NCBI GenBank assembly: GCA_002689445.1
Contig: NZGC01000026.1
Coordinates: 1-37,284, forward strand
Reading direction: 5' to 3'
From: Gammaproteobacteria bacterium
GTDB lineage: Bacteria; Pseudomonadota; Gammaproteobacteria; Pseudomonadales; Azotimanducaceae
DNA: 37,284 nt
Position 1 is the first letter of the stretch, and each line of letters begins with the position of its first letter. The translations under genes and the position numbers were made by a program. Positions 23,053 to 30,768 of the stretch are shown here, piece after piece. The notes under the pieces are model-generated. The model was not told the origin of the DNA. It did no database searches and saw nothing but the letters and a program-made list of their open reading frames with translations.

Positions 23053-24615
23053 CTAAATGCGCTTTAAGCCGTGAGCCTTTATTTTGGTGAGCAGGTCTCT
23101 ATTGCTGGGCATTGCCTGCCGAAGACGTTTGCCCTCCTGGGCTGCTTTGTAAAAAAATTGTACGCCCAGTTTGTCCTGTTGATCTCGTTCTCGAGTGGGA
23201 CGCTCTGTTTGGTTAGGACGAAAACCCATGCCATAGAGGACATATTGGTAGCTTGCAGAAGGAAACATTTCGTCTGCGTGAAACTGATCATTATGCCAAG
23301 GCGAGCGGTAGTTCCAAGTGTCTAGTTGTTCGACCAATGTTTGAGGGATGCTCCCTTCACAGGAGTGATCTCGCCAATAGGGCTCTGGCCGCTTAGAAAG
23401 AATGTAATGTAACTTTAAGAAATCGATAATGCGAGCCCAGCGATAGGAAAACCGATCATTATAGCGTCGGCTGACTCGATCCATAGCCAGCCGGTCAGGC
23501 GGTAGTTCGTCAGCGATCATGGCGGCGCCGAGTTCAACGAGAACCAGGGCGGAAGCTTCTAACGGTTCAATGAATCCCGCGGCCATCCCCAACGCGACGC
23601 AGTTTTGATGCCAGAAGGTTCGGCGGTGCCCAGGTGCAAAATCAATGACTCGGGTAGTGAGTCGTCTCGCGGCCTCGGTCGGTAGGCTTTTTTCAATGTA
23701 TTGATACAGTTTGTCGATTGCCTGATCGTTTGACTGGTGTTGACTTGAAAAAACATAGCCGACGCCGCGACGGCTGGTCAACCCAATGTCCCATATCCAC
23801 CCCGCGTCCTGGGCGGTTGCGAGGGTGCAGGATGCGATGGGATCTTGCTCGTCAAGATAAGGAACTTGCGTCGCGACTGCGCGGTTGTTGAATAGAAAAT
23901 GGTCCAAAGGCTTAAAGTCGATCTGGTAATGCTCGTTGATCAACAGGCCTCGAGTACCACTACAATCGATGAATAGGTCTCCCTCGATAGGTTCAGTGCG
24001 GTCAGTCTCAAGTGCAGCAATGTCGCCGTTGCTGGCTGACGTAATCGCGCAGACATTCGCAGTAACATGCTCAACCTGTAGGTGCGTGACACAATGTTCT
24101 TGTAACAGTTCGGCGAACTTACCTGCGTCGAGGTGGTAACCGTAGTTACTCGCGCCGACATACTCAGGGGCGGTGAGTTGCTTGGGCGCTTGTTGCTGTT
24201 CGAAAAGGGTCGTTTGCGCACATACGGTCTGATCGAAACGAGGTTGCTCTGGAAGGGCTAGGAACGTGGAGGCCGGGTTAAACTGATCAAATCCTTGGGG
24301 AGGAGAGAAAGGGTGCGTGTAAGCAGTGCCGTCCCCAGGTTGCCAATCAAAAAACTCAGTGCCCTGCTTAAAACTGGCATCGCATCGAGTCAGGAAATCC
24401 GTTTCGGAAATGCCGATGCGAGCCAGAGTTTTGCGCATTGAGGGCCAAGTGCCCTCGCCGACACCAATCGTGCTGATGTCAGGCGACTCGATCAAAGTGA
24501 CCCGCAAGCCTTCCTCGCTCTCTCCGCTCGTATAGGTCGCGGCGATGACCCCAGCAGTCAGCCAGCCGGCAGAGCCTCCACCAACGATGACAATACGTTT
24601 AATCGGGCGTGTCAT
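23053..24615 (-). CDS. Flavin-dependent tryptophan-halogenase-like protein (copy 1, altered signature)
   Basis: The 520-residue protein belongs to the tryptophan halogenase family: FAD loop GGGSAGW near residue 12, VGVGEG-type GVGEGTWPS, and a lysine (Lys83) in ASFKQGTEFFDW at the PrnA Lys79 position. The signature is altered. AGWIWDIGL gives W-x-W-x-I-G instead of W-x-W-x-I-P, and the conserved Glu region reads FIEPLEASAL instead of the E-P-x-E-S-T of copy 2. It may therefore act on another substrate or do different flavin chemistry. I chose the ATG at 24615 because the TTG nine bases upstream is too close to its AGGA. It follows the receptor terminator by about 67 bases, so it probably has its own promoter or is expressed by read-through. 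Confidence 0.85.
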   Translation of the reverse strand: MTRPIKRIVIVGGGSAGWLTAGVIAATYTSGESEEGLRVTLIESPDISTIGVGEGTWPSMRKTLARIGISETDFLTRCDASFKQGTEFFDWQPGDGTAYTHPFSPPQGFDQFNPASTFLALPEQPRFDQTVCAQTTLFEQQQAPKQLTAPEYVGASNYGYHLDAGKFAELLQEHCVTHLQVEHVTANVCAITSASNGDIAALETDRTEPIEGDLFIDCSGTRGLLINEHYQIDFKPLDHFLFNNRAVATQVPYLDEQDPIASCTLATAQDAGWIWDIGLTSRRGVGYVFSSQHQSNDQAIDKLYQYIEKSLPTEAARRLTTRVIDFAPGHRRTFWHQNCVALGMAAGFIEPLEASALVLVELGAAMIADELPPDRLAMDRVSRRYNDRFSYRWARIIDFLKLHYILSKRPEPYWRDHSCEGSIPQTLVEQLDTWNYRSPWHNDQFHADEMFPSASYQYVLYGMGFRPNQTERPTRERDQQDKLGVQFFYKAAQEGKRLRQAMPSNRDLLTKIKAHGLKRI

Positions 24616-24681
24616 AACACTCAAGGTCCTAAAACGATCAGTTGGGTCAAAAAATCAGACTCTAGTTTATACGTCATAAAT

Positions 24682-24711
24682 AAAAAAGCCGCCCAAAAGA
24701 GCGGCTTTTTT
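24682..24711 (-). terminator. Rho-independent terminator after the TonB-dependent receptor
   Basis: On the minus strand the stem GCCGC/GCGGC (24705-24701 and 24692-24688) with an eight-base loop is flanked by A6 and followed by T6, starting 15 bases after the receptor stop. The symmetry makes it potentially bidirectional. It separates the receptor from the halogenase/SapC/cupin genes, so the receptor would be made in excess over them. Confidence 0.9.
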
Positions 24712-24725
24712 CGAGGGCCTAAAGC

Positions 24726-27704
24726 CTAGTTGAACTCATAGCGGATACCAAGATCATATCTTGGACCACCTTGAACAGCTTGTAGCACTTGGTCCTTGGT
24801 TAAGCCATAAACATGAACGGTTTCTTCGGTAATGTTAATACCGCTGAAATATACCGTGAGGTTATCCGTCGCCCGGTAGGTAATGCCCAAATCGAGCTGC
24901 CCATAGGCTTCAACATTGGTTGGGTTGGTGTTGGTTCCTTGACCTTGACCCGCTCCGGCCAAGAAGTCATCTCGCCAGTTGTAAGCCAACCTAACTTGTA
25001 GGTCGTTCTTGTCGTAGAAAGCAATCAGGTTTGCCGAATCACTGAGGCCATTAAGCACAAATTGTCCTTCCTCTGGCTTGGAAACATCATAACCAATGTC
25101 AGCGTTCGCGAAGGTGGCGTTCGCAATAAATCCGAAGCCGGTATCGCCAAAGGTATGCTGAAGATTAATTTCCACACCATCAACGGCCGCTTCTCGCTGA
25201 TTCACAGGACGCGTTAACCGCCAAATGAGGGCTGGGTCACCGGCTTGTCCATAAATTTCAGCGGGTGAAACGTCCGTGTTGACGGCGGGGCTTTCGGCAT
25301 TGTTCTCAATGATGTAGTTACCAATAGCGCCATAGTCGGTGTCTGCGTAGCCGCCAGCAGTCTTCGCGTCTTCCCACAGTTGACCGCCAATGACGTTCGG
25401 AATATCGAAGATAGGTACATCTTCAAGACCGGTACCAATGAAGTTCTTGACGTCCTTCTCAAAGTAACCCAGCGAGAAGTAGCTGTCAGCGCCATAGTAC
25501 CACTCGAGAGAGAGGTCGATATTGTCTGACTGGATCGGCACCAAGCTTGGGTTGCCCGCAAATGCTCCAGGAATGGTGTTGGTTCGATATTGCACCCGAC
25601 CCGATACGCTGAGGCCACCCTTGATGTCGTTGTAGCTCGGTCGCGTAATGGTCTCGCTATAGGAGAATCGCAAGACGATGTCTTCGAGCACTTCAACATC
25701 GAGATCAAGGCTTGGCAGCATCAGATCATAGGTTGCCTCAATGTCTTCGAAGCCTTGAATGAGGTTGCCGTCAGCATCTTCCGCGGGTAACACCAGCACT
25801 TCCTCGCCGGGCGCTAACCAGACGGTGCTGTCATAGAGGACGCTTTTCGCTGCCGAAGTCACATCGGTTTCTTCGTAGCGAACGCCGGCTCGAAAGTTAG
25901 CGGGCATGTCCGCGATTTCACCAGACCAATTCAGTTGGATGTAAGCGGATAAAGATTCTTCAGTTGTTCGAATGTCGTTACCCCAATCCGTGCTGGCACA
26001 GTAGCCTGTGCCACAGTCACCGGTGCCGGCGTAATCTTTACCCGTTGCCGCGTAATAGGCTTCTCCAGCAGCTTGTAGGTCAGCCAGGCTGGCGGAGAAA
26101 AATTCGGTTTGCAGTTCAGGGTGGTCACTACCGGACAACTCATCAAACTGACCGTCGATAGAAGAACGTACCACAGCGTCAGTCAGTGATCCGGGAGGTG
26201 TCAAGCCGCCCCAGTTATCGAGCTGGACATTGCTGGAGACCGAACGATTGCTTACCTCGGTGACTTGGATACCAAAGTCGATGTTAGAGCTGTCATCGAT
26301 ATTGTAGTTACCGCTGAGCTTAGACTGTACGATGTCCATGTAGGCCGCATCATTACCGAAAGTGCTGCCTGTGATCACCATGTCACTGGCGTACAACGGA
26401 CGATTGGCTTCACCGCCAGAGTTCAAATTGAGCACCATAACAGGCATCTCAGAACCCGTAATAATGCTTTGCCCGACCTTGTTGAACGAGGCCATGGTAA
26501 TAAGCGAGCTGGTACCATTACCGTCCATGGCGCCGGTCTCGGCACTGGAATCGTGATGATCGAAGGCTAAGACCAAGTCATCGGTTGCCTGCCACTCGAT
26601 ATTCAGACCGATCGATGAATTTGTGTTTTCTCGGCTATCTTCGCCAGTACCCATCGCAAAGTCGGCGTTGGGTACAACCTCGCTGTAGATTTCTGGCGTG
26701 TAATGAATACCACTTTGTCCCCACGTGCTGCTTTGCGATGTCGCATTGGTATTGGAGAACCAAGCTGACATATCACTGTAGGATCGCTCGAGGGTAAAGT
26801 TTGAGTGAACGTAATCTAGCGTCGCCATGATGTCGTCGCTAGGCGCCCATTGCAAAACGATTTGGCCGTTGTTTCGCTCGCTCTCAAATTCGGCGATGTT
26901 GTAGGCCATGGATTGAGGGATCGAGTAGAACTCACTAGCAGTTTGGGGTCGGTTGACTTGGTTAGCGTCGTTGACCACGATGCTGGCATCATCGCCTGCT
27001 CGGGTGAACCAGCCGCCGGTAGAGGCAGCATTGACGCCATTGTTTCGGACTTGATTGCTCGCGGTAATCGCGATCCCGAGCGTGTCTTCTGCGAAACGAC
27101 CAATATAAATACCGGAGAATTCAGGGGTGATGTCGTCGCCAGTACGAGTCGAAGTGTCCTGTACCATTTTCGCTGCGATGCTCGCCGTAGGTTGGGCTTT
27201 CAACGGCTCAGGCATGGAAATATTGATAGTAGAGCCAACGCCACCGGTCGGAACATCGGCTCGGCCAGTTTTGTACACCTGAACACCCGCAACGCCCTCG
27301 GAGGCAAGGTCACCAAAGTCAAAGGATCGGCTAGCGCCATAGTGAGTGGGCATTTGTCGACCTTTGAGTGTCACCAAATTGTATTCGGGGCCGAAACCGC
27401 GAACCGTTACCTGGCTTCCCTCACCTCGGGATCGAGAAATCGATACCCCGGTGATTCGCTGCAAGGATTCCGCAAGGTTGGCGTCAGGGAATTTACCCAT
27501 TTCCTCCGCAGAGATGGCATCAACCACACCATTGGCATTGCGCTTAACATCCATGGACCGTTGAATACTACCGCGAATACCCTTGACGATGACTTCTTCC
27601 ATCATCGCTTCTCCCGCATTGCTGTCCTCAGCAAGCACGGGTGCAGTCTGGCCAGCAATTGCCAAGGCGATACTGCTAGAAAGTAGTTTGCGTTTGAATA
27701 CCAT
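24726..27704 (-). CDS. TonB-dependent receptor (glycan-associated TIGR01782-type)
   Basis: The 992-residue outer-membrane transporter has a signal peptide cut after PVLA (residue 25). A TonB-box-like MEEVIV lies at 35-40. The plug domain contains VDAISAEEMGKFPDANLAESLQRI, split by family motifs such as GVSISRSRGEGSQVTVRGFG. A long beta-barrel ends in YDLGIRYEFN. The spacing and plug motifs fit the Xanthomonas/Caulobacter class, whose members mostly import oligosaccharides with TonB-ExbBD energy. A ribosome binding site AGGGGG lies nine bases before the ATG, and two small hairpins can form in the leader. The nearby GH16 enzyme and glycan-binding lipoprotein point to beta-glucan fragments as cargo, while the linked halogenase-like genes leave room for an aromatic or unusual ligand. 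No SusD partner is present. Confidence 0.92.
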   Translation of the reverse strand: MVFKRKLLSSSIALAIAGQTAPVLAEDSNAGEAMMEEVIVKGIRGSIQRSMDVKRNANGVVDAISAEEMGKFPDANLAESLQRITGVSISRSRGEGSQVTVRGFGPEYNLVTLKGRQMPTHYGASRSFDFGDLASEGVAGVQVYKTGRADVPTGGVGSTINISMPEPLKAQPTASIAAKMVQDTSTRTGDDITPEFSGIYIGRFAEDTLGIAITASNQVRNNGVNAASTGGWFTRAGDDASIVVNDANQVNRPQTASEFYSIPQSMAYNIAEFESERNNGQIVLQWAPSDDIMATLDYVHSNFTLERSYSDMSAWFSNTNATSQSSTWGQSGIHYTPEIYSEVVPNADFAMGTGEDSRENTNSSIGLNIEWQATDDLVLAFDHHDSSAETGAMDGNGTSSLITMASFNKVGQSIITGSEMPVMVLNLNSGGEANRPLYASDMVITGSTFGNDAAYMDIVQSKLSGNYNIDDSSNIDFGIQVTEVSNRSVSSNVQLDNWGGLTPPGSLTDAVVRSSIDGQFDELSGSDHPELQTEFFSASLADLQAAGEAYYAATGKDYAGTGDCGTGYCASTDWGNDIRTTEESLSAYIQLNWSGEIADMPANFRAGVRYEETDVTSAAKSVLYDSTVWLAPGEEVLVLPAEDADGNLIQGFEDIEATYDLMLPSLDLDVEVLEDIVLRFSYSETITRPSYNDIKGGLSVSGRVQYRTNTIPGAFAGNPSLVPIQSDNIDLSLEWYYGADSYFSLGYFEKDVKNFIGTGLEDVPIFDIPNVIGGQLWEDAKTAGGYADTDYGAIGNYIIENNAESPAVNTDVSPAEIYGQAGDPALIWRLTRPVNQREAAVDGVEINLQHTFGDTGFGFIANATFANADIGYDVSKPEEGQFVLNGLSDSANLIAFYDKNDLQVRLAYNWRDDFLAGAGQGQGTNTNPTNVEAYGQLDLGITYRATDNLTVYFSGINITEETVHVYGLTKDQVLQAVQGGPRYDLGIRYEFN

Positions 27705-28340
27705 TATTGTAACCCCCTAGGTCGATCTGCGAAGTTTGATACGCAGTTGTATTCCGATGGCCCTGTGTAGGGCATCTCTCCACTGAAAATGCTAACGGTT
27801 GGCCGCAGGAATCGCATGGTTTTTGAGACTAACAGGACATATATGCGATAACAGGGACGCATCGCCTAGCGAAGAATCAGGATGCAGAGGAGCAGGGCGA
27901 CCCATGATGATCTCGCGATCAGCGAAAGCAAGATCAACGATACGCCTCAAATGCCCCTGAATTGCCTGATGACAGGTCCCGATGGCCCGAGTCAATTGCA
28001 AGAGACAAGAGAAAGGACGTCTATAGCGCCCTCTTAGGTCAACCCATTGAATCTTGGTAAGCCTCAAATAGGCGTCACCCCCGTAACCGAACCCAGATGG
28101 GAGGGTGAGCCGCGCTGCAATCGATTGTCGGCGTTGGCATTGGGTAAAAGCAGTGGGGATTGGGCGTGCTGGGCTGGGAGTCAGGTCGACTGGGTGACGG
28201 AGTCATCGTGGCTGAGCTATGACGCTGGGGCGCAAGCAATACAGTCGATATCGCGGTCTCAAGGGGTATTAAAGGACACAGATCTTCGGCTTCAGGCACG
28301 GTTCGAGATGGCGCCTTGCAGGAGGTGATTCGATTCCTGT

Positions 28341-28354
28341 TGACAACGCTGTCA
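28341..28354. promoter_or_regulatory. LacI-family-type operator, copy 1
   Basis: TGACAACGCTGTCA is an inverted repeat (TGACA/TGTCA) with the central CG step typical of LacI-family operators. It overlaps a perfect -35 box TTGACA (28340-28345), followed after 17 bases by TAAAAA, a possible plus-strand -10. A repressor bound here would block that promoter. No LacI-family gene is in the window. Confidence 0.65.
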
Positions 28355-28372
28355 ATAGAGATTAAAAAGTGC

Positions 28373-28386
28373 TGACAACGCTGTCA
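28373..28386. promoter_or_regulatory. LacI-family-type operator, copy 2
   Basis: This is an exact second copy of the 14-base palindrome, 32 bases (three helical turns) from the first, so two dimers could bind the same face of the DNA. It lies about 365 bases before the LytTR gene and about 670 before the receptor start on the other strand, leaving the controlled gene open. Confidence 0.65.
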
Positions 28387-28749
28387 TTTAGGCCCTGGCA
28401 GGCAAAAGATCCGGGTTAGCAGGGTCGGACAACTCGTTCAAACGGGTGCAGCACAAAAGCAACTTGGTTTGCACCTTCAGGGGTTGTCGCCGGGGATCAG
28501 CAACACGAACGCGATCTTCAAACAGTGGTCGATCGGCGCAAGCGTTTGGTGCAATCGGTTGGTTGGTTCAATCGACTAAAGATGTAGTAGCAATGAGGGG
28601 CAACAGCGGGACAGGGGTCAAGAACAGGTTGATCGAGAGAGCGTCGAAGTAGGGGTGCGGCGATCTTCATGATCAACACCGCTGCCAAGATGGGTTGCGC
28701 AAGAGAGCGGGATTGGGAAATACAGCGGCGGATAATCTAGGAGATTCAG

Positions 28750-29637
28750 ATGGCGAGTAATCAGCTTCTTAGTGTCAATAGCAATATCAGCGAAGTCGAA
28801 TGTCAAGCAGAGCCTGTTCGGGCAATAGTCGGTTGTAGCAGTCAATCGATTCTGTCGAAATTAAGAAAAATGGTTCGCGCCGAGCCGATGATCTCGGTGA
28901 TCGCGGCGTGCGCAAACGGGCAGGATTTGCTCGCGGCCTGTGACAAGTTGGTGCCGGAGCTGTTAATTCTGGATGGTCGAATTACCGGTCCTGACGCCTT
29001 CACGGTTGCCGCCCTGGTGCAAGCGAAACATCGCGCGAGGGTGGTCTTGATTTCGGAAAACGTTTGTAACGCCAGTCCAGAGGCAGAGCTGATTGCCACA
29101 GAGTTTAGGGCTCAACCTTTTCACCAGGAGTGTTTGAACCTAAAAGTAAGACAAACCCTCGAATTGAAATCAACCCAGCGTAATGACCGAGAAACATCAG
29201 GGCATTTGGGCAGCAAAGCGACCCGGCACCTGCCAAGAACTCAGGACGCGGAGCTCGCCGCTAATTTGGGGAGTCAGAACGAAAAGCGTCGTAACGGTGC
29301 AGAGCAGCGAATGATGCGAAAGTTGCTCGTGCGCGATTCGGGTGTGGTAAAAGTGGTTCCATTCGACGATATAGAGTGGGTAGACGCAGCCGGTGACTAT
29401 ATGTGTGTCCACGCAAAAGGCGAAACGTTGGTCATGCGCAGCACACTAAGAGAACTCATGGAAAAGCTTGACGCGGATATCTTCGCCAGAGTTCATCGAT
29501 CGACGATTGTCAACGTCGAGAAAATCGTCAGTCTCACGCCGTTACCCAAGGGGGCAGGATTGCTCGAGCTTTCAGTCGGGAAAACGTTGAAGGTTTCGCG
29601 CAATTATCGGGATGCGGTTAAAGACCTGTTCCAATAG
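28750..29637 (+). CDS. LytTR-type DNA-binding regulator with degenerate receiver domain
   Basis: The 295-residue protein has an N-terminal receiver-like domain (about residues 22-130), a polar linker, and a C-terminal LytTR DNA-binding domain (about 187-293). The latter contains FDDIEWVDAAGDYMCVHAKG, the R-S-T-L-R-E-L segment and FARVHRSTIVNVEKI. The receiver keeps an Asp at the phosphorylation position (LILDG, Asp75). It lacks the paired acidic residues after strand 1 (VGCSS there) and the usual Lys-Pro near the end (AQPFHQE), so normal phosphorylation is doubtful. AGGAG eight bases before the ATG supports the start. No histidine kinase gene is adjacent. It lies downstream of the twin LacI-type operators and close to the TonB receptor, which makes it a candidate regulator of that locus (inference). 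Confidence 0.85.
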   Translation: MASNQLLSVNSNISEVECQAEPVRAIVGCSSQSILSKLRKMVRAEPMISVIAACANGQDLLAACDKLVPELLILDGRITGPDAFTVAALVQAKHRARVVLISENVCNASPEAELIATEFRAQPFHQECLNLKVRQTLELKSTQRNDRETSGHLGSKATRHLPRTQDAELAANLGSQNEKRRNGAEQRMMRKLLVRDSGVVKVVPFDDIEWVDAAGDYMCVHAKGETLVMRSTLRELMEKLDADIFARVHRSTIVNVEKIVSLTPLPKGAGLLELSVGKTLKVSRNYRDAVKDLFQ

Positions 29638-29654
29638 GCCCTAAGCGACTAGCA

Positions 29655-29685
29655 GAAACACTGTTTCCACACTAACGGCCGTTAG
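29655..29685. repeat. Two adjacent palindromes between convergent genes
   Basis: GAAACACTGTTTC (29655-29667, five-base arms) is followed by the perfect 14-base palindrome CTAACGGCCGTTAG (29672-29685). They lie between the 3' ends of the LytTR gene and the PhyH gene. Neither has a T-run, so a simple terminator is not evident; they may be protein sites or an RNA hairpin ending the transcripts. Confidence 0.5.
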
Positions 29686-29784
29686 AAATCTGGCTAAGGC
29701 GATGTTGTCGTGAATCGCTAATGGTGCATAAGCCGTCTGCGCCTTTGGGCCAATCACATGACGATCTGTGTGCTGGGCACCGCT

Positions 29785-30705
29785 TTATGCAAGTCTTGGC
29801 TCCCATGCCAATGGGAAAACTTCGTTAAAGTCTGACAGATGCTGACCGTCCCTGGGTGCAAAATCGTAAAGTTTAAGCGGGTCCGGAATCGCTTGGCTAC
29901 GGCGACGTAGATAGTGCACATCCGGCCCGGCCCAAAGAGAAGCATGAGCCCGCCGAGGATGTGGCAACTCAGCCCCGCCTCGGGCAGAGTGCAAAATATT
30001 GCCATGAAAAAGCAGGACATCGCCCGGCGCATAATCCCAGCCTAGAATGTCGAATGATTCGCGGTTTGCTTCGATGTTGGGTAGTGGCGGGAGAGAGGGA
30101 TCAAGAAAAGAATCGAAATAGGTCCACTGCTCATGGGCCTCGGGACCAATCAGTATTTTTCCCTCTGCAAAGTCGCGCTCGAGTCGAGCAGCGCCTTCAG
30201 GATCCTGAGCAGGATCCATACCCACCGGGGGCCGATAAGTGATGTTCCAAAGATGTGAGCCTCGCACGACCTCGATACTGACGTCGCGCGGCGCGGGGTC
30301 GGCGCACACCCAAGCGCGAATTACCTGATGTCCTTCGATGTTGTAGTAACTGGTGTCCTGATGCCAGGCACTCGGAAAGATGGGACCTGGGGGTTTATAA
30401 AACATCTGGTCCATATAAAACCGAACCGGTGCAGAAAGTACTGTTCCAACAATTTCGGCAATGGGTGAGTCATCGAGTAAATGTTGGAGGTCCGGGGAAT
30501 GCTTCGCGGGGAATTGATCAATGCGGAGTGGCATGTTAACCCCGGCTGACATGCCGTCGGGATGATCGTGGATAAAGTCTAATCCTTGAGTAAGGATGTT
30601 AACCCAATAAGGATCCAAGCAGTTTTTCAGCAATACCGCTCCATCGCGATGAAAAGCTGCAATATCCTGAGGATCGATGGGTTGACAGGATGAGTCTGCT
30701 GACAT
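29785..30705 (-). CDS. Phytanoyl-CoA dioxygenase (PhyH) family protein
   Basis: The 306-residue protein is an Fe(II)/2-oxoglutarate-dependent dioxygenase of the PhyH family. The N-terminal IAAFHRDGAVLLKN is typical. The iron ligands are seen as His115 and Asp117 in SAWHQDTSYYN and His239 in GNILHSARGG. The 2-oxoglutarate-binding Arg is probably in the PRRAHASLW segment (Arg251/252). The ATG at 30705 is preceded by GGAG; an open frame extends 73 codons further upstream but that part is not PhyH-like and would run across the divergent promoter. It is transcribed away from the crotonase gene, with 63 bases between the starts. Substrates of PhyH relatives range from fatty acyl-CoA to small metabolites; this one is unknown. 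Confidence 0.87.
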   Translation of the reverse strand: MSADSSCQPIDPQDIAAFHRDGAVLLKNCLDPYWVNILTQGLDFIHDHPDGMSAGVNMPLRIDQFPAKHSPDLQHLLDDSPIAEIVGTVLSAPVRFYMDQMFYKPPGPIFPSAWHQDTSYYNIEGHQVIRAWVCADPAPRDVSIEVVRGSHLWNITYRPPVGMDPAQDPEGAARLERDFAEGKILIGPEAHEQWTYFDSFLDPSLPPLPNIEANRESFDILGWDYAPGDVLLFHGNILHSARGGAELPHPRRAHASLWAGPDVHYLRRRSQAIPDPLKLYDFAPRDGQHLSDFNEVFPLAWEPRLA

Positions 30706-30768
30706 CAGATTGCTCCAATAAGGCGATAAGCGCATAGTAGAACTATCTAAGGGGCAAGGGCAAAGGTC

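Larger units (their letters stand above)
27705..28749. other. 1,045-bp gene-free region between the TonB receptor and the LytTR regulator
   Basis: No supported gene on either strand; frames of 68-93 codons lack any recognisable protein. The part next to the receptor holds a hairpin GATGGCCCT-GTGT-AGGGCATC (27756-27776, one bulged G) and a second CTGCG/CGCAG hairpin (27729-27748), both in the expected 5' leader of the receptor mRNA. At 28341-28386 two identical LacI-type operators occur. The rest, more than 600 bases, shows nothing I can assign. This is unusually long for so compact a genome, so a small RNA or a decayed regulator gene is possible. Confidence 0.5.

Noticed and set aside
19794-24615. 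Halogenated natural-product biosynthetic cluster
   Set aside because: Despite two halogenase homologues there is no peptide synthetase, polyketide synthase, indole-modifying or transport gene of that type. The neighbours are a TonB receptor, SapC and a cupin protein.
26850-27686. 278-codon open frame on the plus strand
   Set aside because: It lies entirely antisense to the TonB-dependent receptor, whose plug motifs and signal peptide are clear. The antisense product has no recognisable features.
28047-28328. 93-codon plus-strand frame in the gene-free region, and a 91-codon minus-strand frame at 27792-28067
   Set aside because: No family resemblance, poor ribosome sites and unconvincing composition; I cannot support either as a gene.
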